Assembly: GCA_002299495.1 (NCBI GenBank)
Contig: DBNZ01000147.1
Coordinates: forward strand, 1-20,736
Length of the DNA stretch: 20,736 bases
From: Methylococcaceae bacterium UBA659
GTDB lineage: Bacteria; Pseudomonadota; Gammaproteobacteria; Methylococcales; Methylomonadaceae
Direction: 5' to 3'
The position numbers and the translations under genes were made by a program. Of this stretch, positions 15,835 to 20,736 are shown piece after piece; the first letter of the stretch is position 1; each line of letters begins with the position of its first letter. The notes beneath the pieces were generated by a model. That model searched no databases and was not told where the DNA came from. It was given only the letters and a program-made list of their open reading frames with translations.

Positions 15835-15938
15835 AGGCGTAAGCAGCCGGTGACAAAAAATAATTTGTAGCGGATCAAACCCGTCCCGACAAGCCCGCGT
15901 TTATAACATTGGGTGAGTTTGGACTTACTACCACAAGA

Positions 15939-16205
15939 TTAAAAATCATGCCCATCGCTCAAATGACGGGCATGACTTCGCTTCTTAAGTTTCTTGCGTA
16001 AGCGCTTTAAGACCACAATACACATCAAACTTAATCCATTGGCTTTTCTGAAGGCGCCCACATCGATGGCTCTACCGCCGTTATCCCTAGGGCTTACCTC
16101 CAATGAATCTTTTTCATTGAATCCTTCAATGCTATCAGCGGGGCCCACGCCATAACCAGCCCTAGGTTGCCAGTTATTGTATGGGTTGTCCGCATCGTAA
16201 GGCGT
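15939..16205 (-). pseudogene. C-terminal remnant of a surface-anchored protein (choice-of-anchor-like)
   Basis: The minus-strand frame reads YDADNPYNNWQPRAGYGV, then GPADSIEGFNEKDSLEVSPR, then DNGGRAIDVGAF, a short hydrophobic stretch (GLSLMCIVVL) and a basic cluster (KRLRKKLKKR). An RxxGG...IDVGAF ending before a hydrophobic-plus-basic tail resembles the C-termini of beta-helix 'choice-of-anchor' exported proteins with a CTERM-type sorting tail. A TAG at 16206-16208 closes the frame upstream, and no long N-terminal part or suitable start exists, so this is best read as a decayed 3' end. A GTG at 16148 could open a 69-codon frame, but there is no ribosome site. Family assignment is from memory of the motif and is tentative. 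Confidence 0.45.
15941..15975 (-). terminator. Terminator-like hairpin at the end of the remnant gene
   Basis: TCATGCCC (15946-15953) and GGGCATGA (15968-15975) form a perfect 8-bp stem with a 14-base loop; on the minus strand it is followed by five T. It overlaps the last codons of the remnant frame, suggesting the original stop lay earlier and the present frame runs on into its terminator. Confidence 0.5.
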
Positions 16206-16307
16206 CTATGCGTAGCCTTCGAGCTGACCCGCCAGCAATGGTATGCACCCTGCGCGATAAACCGCTAAAATGCCCAGCTTATCCCTTTTTTGGATTCTGG
16301 AACTAAC

Positions 16308-18659
16308 ATGACCACCTGGCTTGAAACCTGTCAGCAACAACTCGCCCGCCTGGAAAAAACGTCCGTTTTGGCCGATAAACTGATCACGCTGTGCAACAAG
16401 ACCGAGCAAGACATTGGACCCGAACTCCTGCACCGGCTCAACAACGAATATCCTAAGCTGAACCGGCAATTGGACCGGTTGCGCGCCAACCGGTTTGAAG
16501 TCGCCGTGATCGGCCTGGAAAAAGCCGGCAAGAGCGCGTTGCTGAACGCCTGGTTAGGCCAGGAAATGCTGCCGTCGGCGCGTGAGCGCTGCACCTTCAC
16601 CAGCGTGGAAATTTGGTCGGCGCATACCGAACACGACCAATTGCTGTCGATACGATATTACAGCGACGACGAAATCGTACAATTGCAACAGCAACGGCTC
16701 CAAGCGATTAGCGGCAACCGGTTGGGTGACAAGGAAAAAAAAGAAATTCAGGAAGATTACGATTTCACCGCCGACAACATGGCCGCGATCCGCGAATTCA
16801 CCAAACAGAAACAAGGCTACACGCAAGCCTTTATCGATATCGACGAAATCGGCGAGCAACTGCAAAACGCCGTATTTAAAAACCGCGCCCAATCTCTGGC
16901 GATCAAGCGCATCGAACTGAAAACCGTGCGCTTGCGTAGCGACCGCGACATCATTTTCCACGACGTGCCGGGCTTTAACTCCGGCATACAGATGCACGCC
17001 GAGCAGGCCATAGACCGGCTGAAAAACTGCGACGCCATCATTTACGCCAAGGAAATGAAGCAGCCGTCAATCACCGGCCCGGAAAAAGACATGTTGCTGG
17101 TGGTCGACGCCGAAGACCCGACGCTGAAAGTGTCCGACAAAGTGTTTGTGGTACTGACCCAAGCCGACATGCTGGACGATTTGATCGACTTTAAGGAAAC
17201 CTACAAAAAACACCACAATTATTGGCCCGGCGTACCGGAGCGACGCCTGATCCCGGTCTGTGCAAGAGCCCATCTGGTCGAATTCGGCATCCCGTCCGAA
17301 GACACCTTACGCCGCTCGAAAAGCGCCGACGACAAGGCCAAGCTGAAAAAAATCGGCATCACCGACGGCATCGCCGTACTCAAGGAATCGGTCAACCACT
17401 ACATCGACCACGAACGCGCCGCCGTGCTGCAAAAACGTTGCGACGCGCTAGCGCACAACCTGCGCCAGATCGCCGACGAAGCTTTGCTGAAACTGGAACC
17501 GGTTTATGGCACTGCCGCCGCTAGCGAGTTTCAGGAAGACGACTTGTTGGGCAAGGACTTCAACCAATGGTGGGGACAGGAATGGCGGCGCATCAAAAAG
17601 GACTTTGATGTTTGGTATGCCGAAAGCATACAAGGCCGTAAGGAAGCCGATGCGCCCGGCTCCGAACACCAGGAACTGGCGGCGTTGCGTTCGGCTTATG
17701 ACAGCAAGATCGAAGCGTTGTTAAGTCATCTGAACACCGCCCAAGCGGACGAACTGAAACGCATCTACACCGCAGGCGGTACGCTGTCGATGCCCGACCC
17801 ACGCGAGGGCAATTACAAAATCCGCGAGGAACTGTTCCGGGAAATCCAGAAAAAATTCGAGCACGAGCTGACCGACCAGCTTGCCCTGGCCTTGCAAGCC
17901 TTGATCGACCAAATCGTGCTAAAAACCCAGGAACTGCTCTGGGACACTGAGGACGTACGCAAAACTCTGCTGCATTGGCATATCGACGAAGGCATAGAGC
18001 AGGCCCGGATAAGGCACGGCTTCCAAGTGCTGTTCTTGCGTTTTGGCCGGGTCGCCGTCGAAGCCTTCATCGCCAAGCCGCTGCAAGCCCGCGAGCGCCT
18101 GTTGACCGAACGCGCCGCCGAAATCAAGACCCTGGAAGCTTTCTACCAAGGCCCGGACGACAATAAACGCGAAGGCGGCTTAAGCCATTACCTACGTTAC
18201 GGCTTGTGGGACGTGCTCAAATCCGTGGTGGCGCCTGCTTCCGCCCCTGCCCGCACTGCAAAAACCACCGCAAAAAGCACGGCCCAAGAAGTGCTGGACA
18301 CGGTCACCGAAGCCGTCAAAAAAGGCCCGGAAAAACCGGAAAAAACACCTGAACCGCGCAGTTTTGACGAAGTGGTCGAGGAAATCTACGGCGACCTGGA
18401 CGCCTTGCAAGACTACCTGAAAAACAGCGTATTCTACGCAGCCGGCTTCATCACCTATTGCAACCAGGAACTGGAGCGCATCCGCAACCGCTTCAAGGAA
18501 ATGGAAGACAACGACCGGCAATGGATAGGCATTATCCGCACCGCCGTCAAGTACGAGAAAAACCCAAAAATCCCCTACAGCATCAGCCATTCCCGCCGCG
18601 ATTTTTTATTGCGCCGGGAAATTGCACTGGAGCTGATGGAAGTTAAGAGCATGCTGTGA
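16308..18659 (+). CDS. Dynamin-like large GTPase
   Basis: A 783-residue GTPase of the bacterial dynamin-like type, a family that remodels or tethers membranes; some members act in stress or phage response, but the role here is unknown. From the ATG at 16308 the G domain shows P-loop GLEKAGKS (69-76), a CTFTSVEI switch with T96/T98, DVPG (219-222) and TQAD (284-287) in place of the N/TKxD motif. A long, charged, helix-prone region (about 360-640) follows, then an Ala/Lys/Thr/Pro-rich linker (about 642-684) and a C-terminal helical segment. I see no transmembrane helix. A TTG 18 bases upstream is an alternative start; the ribosome site is weak either way. No second dynamin gene is adjacent, although many bacterial members occur in pairs. 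By eye its codons end in C more than those of ispB. Confidence 0.85.
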   Translation: MTTWLETCQQQLARLEKTSVLADKLITLCNKTEQDIGPELLHRLNNEYPKLNRQLDRLRANRFEVAVIGLEKAGKSALLNAWLGQEMLPSARERCTFTSVEIWSAHTEHDQLLSIRYYSDDEIVQLQQQRLQAISGNRLGDKEKKEIQEDYDFTADNMAAIREFTKQKQGYTQAFIDIDEIGEQLQNAVFKNRAQSLAIKRIELKTVRLRSDRDIIFHDVPGFNSGIQMHAEQAIDRLKNCDAIIYAKEMKQPSITGPEKDMLLVVDAEDPTLKVSDKVFVVLTQADMLDDLIDFKETYKKHHNYWPGVPERRLIPVCARAHLVEFGIPSEDTLRRSKSADDKAKLKKIGITDGIAVLKESVNHYIDHERAAVLQKRCDALAHNLRQIADEALLKLEPVYGTAAASEFQEDDLLGKDFNQWWGQEWRRIKKDFDVWYAESIQGRKEADAPGSEHQELAALRSAYDSKIEALLSHLNTAQADELKRIYTAGGTLSMPDPREGNYKIREELFREIQKKFEHELTDQLALALQALIDQIVLKTQELLWDTEDVRKTLLHWHIDEGIEQARIRHGFQVLFLRFGRVAVEAFIAKPLQARERLLTERAAEIKTLEAFYQGPDDNKREGGLSHYLRYGLWDVLKSVVAPASAPARTAKTTAKSTAQEVLDTVTEAVKKGPEKPEKTPEPRSFDEVVEEIYGDLDALQDYLKNSVFYAAGFITYCNQELERIRNRFKEMEDNDRQWIGIIRTAVKYEKNPKIPYSISHSRRDFLLRREIALELMEVKSML

Positions 18660-18994
18660 TACACCCGCATACGCGTACATTAACTGTTCATAATTTTGTC
18701 AAGTCGGAGTGTTAAAAAATTTTCTGGTTTTGCTTAACTGTTATTGATCCGACCCTTTAAAGTTCCTGATTAGCAAGATGTCTCAGCTAATCAGGATGGC
18801 CATAACCCAGTCCATTTGTCCCTGCCTCTTAATCGCCAGGTATCACCGTAGACTGGCCACCGTGAGCCACTACCCGCTAAGTTAAGCGCATCCAACCCAG
18901 AGCCACGGTCGGGCCTTATCAAGCCTGGATCATAAGCCTGCGATTTTGTGCAGGGCCAGCACACATCACCACCCCATAACAGAAAAAATAAATC
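18660..18994. other. Structured gap between the GTPase gene and ubiD
   Basis: This 335-base stretch has a perfect 10-bp inverted repeat, a 9-base direct repeat TTAACTGTT (18680-18688 and 18734-18742) and GTCGGA/TCCGAC (18703-18708, 18748-18753). An open minus-strand frame at 18791-19000 shows no recognised motif. The ubiD ATG has no obvious ribosome binding site. Confidence 0.4.
18765..18795. repeat. Perfect 10-bp inverted repeat
   Basis: CCTGATTAGC (18765-18774) and GCTAATCAGG (18786-18795) are exact complements around an 11-base loop. No T-run follows on either strand, so a simple intrinsic terminator is unlikely; a regulator site, an RNA structure or an element end are possible. It lies about 105 bases after the GTPase gene. 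Confidence 0.65.
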
Positions 18995-20455
18995 ATGCAT
19001 TACAAAGACCTACGAGACTTTATCAGGAAACTGGAAAAACAAGGCGAACTCAAACGCATCACCGCACCGGTTGACCCTTACCTGGAAATGACCGAAATCT
19101 GCGGCCGGGTGCTGAAACAAGCCGGACCCGCCCTGCTGTTCCAATACCCGCACCACGCCAACATCCCGGTATTGGCCAATCTGTTCGGCACCCCGCGCCG
19201 GGTGGCGATGGGCATGGGGGCGGAATCGGTTTCAGAACTGCGCGGCATCGGCGAATTGCTCGCGCACCTGAAAGCACCGGAGCCGCCCAAGGGCATGAAG
19301 GATGCGTTTGAAAAATTCCCGCTGTTCAAGCAAGTGCTAAACATGGCCCCCAAACTGGTCAAAGAACCGCCTTGCCAAGAAATCGTGCGCCAAGGCGATG
19401 AAATTGACCTAGGCGATTACCCCATCCAAACCTGCTGGCCGGAGGACGCCGGGCCGTTAATCACCTGGCCCTTAGTCATCACCAAAGGTCCGCACAAGGA
19501 ACGGCAAAACCTGGGCATTTACCGCCAGCAAGTGATCGCCAAAAACAAAGTCATCATGCGCTGGTTAGCGCACCGGGGCGGAGCATTGGATTTTAGCGAA
19601 TGGCAACAAGCGCATCCGGGTCGGCCGTTCCCAGTCGCGGTCGCCTTAGGCGCGGATCCTGCGACCCTACTCGCCGCCGTCACGCCCGTACCCGACACGC
19701 TGTCCGAGTACGCCTTCGCCGGTTTGCTGCGCGGCGCCAAAACCGAAGTCGCCAAATGTTTGTTGAGTGATTTGCACGTACCCGCCAGCGCCGAAATCGT
19801 CTTGGAAGGCTTTATTTACCCCGGCGAAACTGCCTCCGAAGGCCCGTTCGGCGACCATACCGGCTATTACAACGAAGTCGATACATTCCCCGTGTTCACC
19901 ATCGAACGCATCAGCCAACGGCCAGCCCCGATTTACCACAGCACCTACACCGGCCGCCCGCCCGACGAACCGGCCATTCTGGGCGTGGCTTTAAACGAAG
20001 TGTTCGTGCCGATTTTGCAAAAGCAATTCCCGGAAATCGTCGATTTCTACCTGCCACCGGAAGGCTGCTCCTACCGCATGGCCGTCATCAGTATGAAAAA
20101 ACAATACCCCGGCCACGCCAAGCGGGTCATGTTCGGCACCTGGTCGTTCCTGCGCCAATTCATGTACACCAAGTTCGTCATCGTCGTCGATGACGATGTC
20201 GATACCCGCAACTGGCAAGATGTCATTTGGGCCATCACCACCCGCATGGACCCGGCCCGGGATTTGATGATTTTAGAAAACACCCCGATTGATTACCTAG
20301 ACTTCGCCTCGCCGGTGTCCGGCCTAGGCTCCAAAGTCGGCTTCGACGCCACCAACAAATGGCCGGGCGAAACCCACCGCGAATGGGGCAGGCCGATAGC
20401 AATGACCAAAGAAGTGATCGACAAGGTAGATAACATGTGGGAATCGCTGTTCTAA
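18995..20455 (+). CDS. ubiD: 4-hydroxy-3-polyprenylbenzoate decarboxylase
   Basis: UbiD removes the carboxyl group from polyprenyl-4-hydroxybenzoate in ubiquinone synthesis, using the prenylated flavin supplied by UbiX, at the inner membrane face. The 486-residue protein tracks E. coli UbiD nearly end to end: YKDLRDFIRKLEKQGELKRI, NLFGTPRRVAMGMG, RQNLGIYRQQ and RWLAHRGGALDFSEW (flavin site), AEIVLEG and EGPFGDHTGYYNEVD (E282; catalytic region), and KWPGETHREWGRPI. It ends slightly shorter than the 497-residue E. coli protein. It uses the product line that begins with IspB's tail. ubiX is not in this window. The ATG at 18995 matches the family start although its ribosome site is weak. Confidence 0.97.
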   Translation: MHYKDLRDFIRKLEKQGELKRITAPVDPYLEMTEICGRVLKQAGPALLFQYPHHANIPVLANLFGTPRRVAMGMGAESVSELRGIGELLAHLKAPEPPKGMKDAFEKFPLFKQVLNMAPKLVKEPPCQEIVRQGDEIDLGDYPIQTCWPEDAGPLITWPLVITKGPHKERQNLGIYRQQVIAKNKVIMRWLAHRGGALDFSEWQQAHPGRPFPVAVALGADPATLLAAVTPVPDTLSEYAFAGLLRGAKTEVAKCLLSDLHVPASAEIVLEGFIYPGETASEGPFGDHTGYYNEVDTFPVFTIERISQRPAPIYHSTYTGRPPDEPAILGVALNEVFVPILQKQFPEIVDFYLPPEGCSYRMAVISMKKQYPGHAKRVMFGTWSFLRQFMYTKFVIVVDDDVDTRNWQDVIWAITTRMDPARDLMILENTPIDYLDFASPVSGLGSKVGFDATNKWPGETHREWGRPIAMTKEVIDKVDNMWESLF

Positions 20456-20466
20456 GCCATCTATTC

Positions 20467-20712
20467 ATGGTTTATAACATGCCGACAACGCGAGCACTGC
20501 TGGATCGGCTCGAAACCGATATAGTCTTAAGACGGATATGTGGCTGGGAGCGTAAAAACGATGTTCCCGATGAGTGGACCTTTTCGCGAGCCTTTGCCGA
20601 ATTCGCAAAATCCCGTTTGCCCGAGCGAGTCCACCTTCAACTAAGTGGACACCTGCATGTTAGAGACAAAGAGAGCGTTATACAAGCCGTTAGTCATAGC
20701 TCACCGCTGTGA
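20467..20712 (+). pseudogene. Transposase fragment, IS5/IS1182-like (DUF772 region), truncated at both ends
   Basis: The frame reads MVYNMPTTRALLDRLETDIV, then LRRICGWERKNDVPDEWTFS, then RAFAEFAKSRLPERVH. The LRRICGWE...P.E.TFSRAFAEFA.S.LPERVH pattern is the N-terminal segment of a DDE transposase group of the IS5/IS1182 type. Resemblance stops near 20634; the following residues do not continue the family and the frame closes at 20712. The element's own upstream part is also missing, since ubiD ends only 11 bases before. It is therefore a relic, with no catalytic residues left. Confidence 0.7.
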
Positions 20713-20736
20713 TGGCCGGCGTCGTTATGATCCGCT

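Larger units (their letters stand above)
15835..16307. other. Gap between ispB and the dynamin-like gene
   Basis: This 473-base stretch holds a minus-strand gene remnant (15939-16205) with a terminator-like hairpin at its end, and no other convincing gene. No clear promoter for the downstream GTPase gene was recognised. Confidence 0.45.

Noticed and set aside
18791..19000. Minus-strand frame of 69 codons upstream of ubiD
   Set aside because: It includes the ubiD start, has no recognised motif and could not be tied to any family; kept only as a note under the gap.
1..20736. CRISPR array, tRNA or rRNA gene, toxin-antitoxin pair, biosynthetic cluster
   Set aside because: No regularly spaced repeats, tRNA-like folds or rRNA sequence were seen, and no gene set of these kinds; the genes are mainly core functions.

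Overview
The window is a stretch of gammaproteobacterial chromosome made almost entirely of core genes. Gene order (pcnB-folK-panB-panC-panD; rplU-rpmA-obgE-proB divergent from ispB; prlC; glnE; ubiD), the octaprenyl/ubiquinone genes and the protein sequences all fit Gammaproteobacteria. Moderate GC and GTAG-headed REP-like repeats would suit a Methylococcales-type methanotroph, but that genus-level guess is inference and no marker gene here proves it.

Layout. 1-283: repeat-rich intergenic DNA with nested hairpins and a GTAG-headed REP-like element. 284-2975 (minus): a small two-helix membrane protein, an RDD-family membrane protein and oligopeptidase A (prlC), tightly packed. A divergent promoter region follows. 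3200-7267 (plus): poly(A) polymerase pcnB, whose best start appears to be an AUU codon, then folK, panB, panC and panD; this set links RNA 3' tailing, folate synthesis and pantothenate synthesis as in E. coli. 7268-7535: intergenic DNA with a second REP-like element. 7536-10406: glnE, the glutamine synthetase adenylyl transferase/removase. After a 364-base gap come a PrxQ/Bcp peroxiredoxin and a VOC-superfamily protein (10771-11713), convergent with the minus-strand set rplU-rpmA // terminator // obgE-proB (14575 down to 11725). ispB (to 15834) diverges from rplU.

The right-hand third is less orderly. The 15835-16307 gap holds what looks like the C-terminal remnant of a cell-surface protein on the minus strand. 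It is followed by a solitary dynamin-like GTPase of about 783 residues (16308-18659), another structured gap with a perfect 10-bp inverted repeat, ubiD (18995-20455), and at the right edge a transposase fragment cut at both ends.

How the genes connect: IspB makes the polyprenyl diphosphate tail of ubiquinone and UbiD decarboxylates the prenylated ring, so both serve quinone synthesis. PanB, PanC and PanD together supply pantothenate for coenzyme A. L21, L27 and Obg all act in ribosome assembly. GlnE tunes nitrogen assimilation.

I did not find a convincing new multi-gene system. The points most worth checking are the probable AUU start of pcnB, the orphan dynamin-like GTPase between decayed elements, a peroxiredoxin lacking the usual resolving cysteine, and two classes of REP-like repeats.
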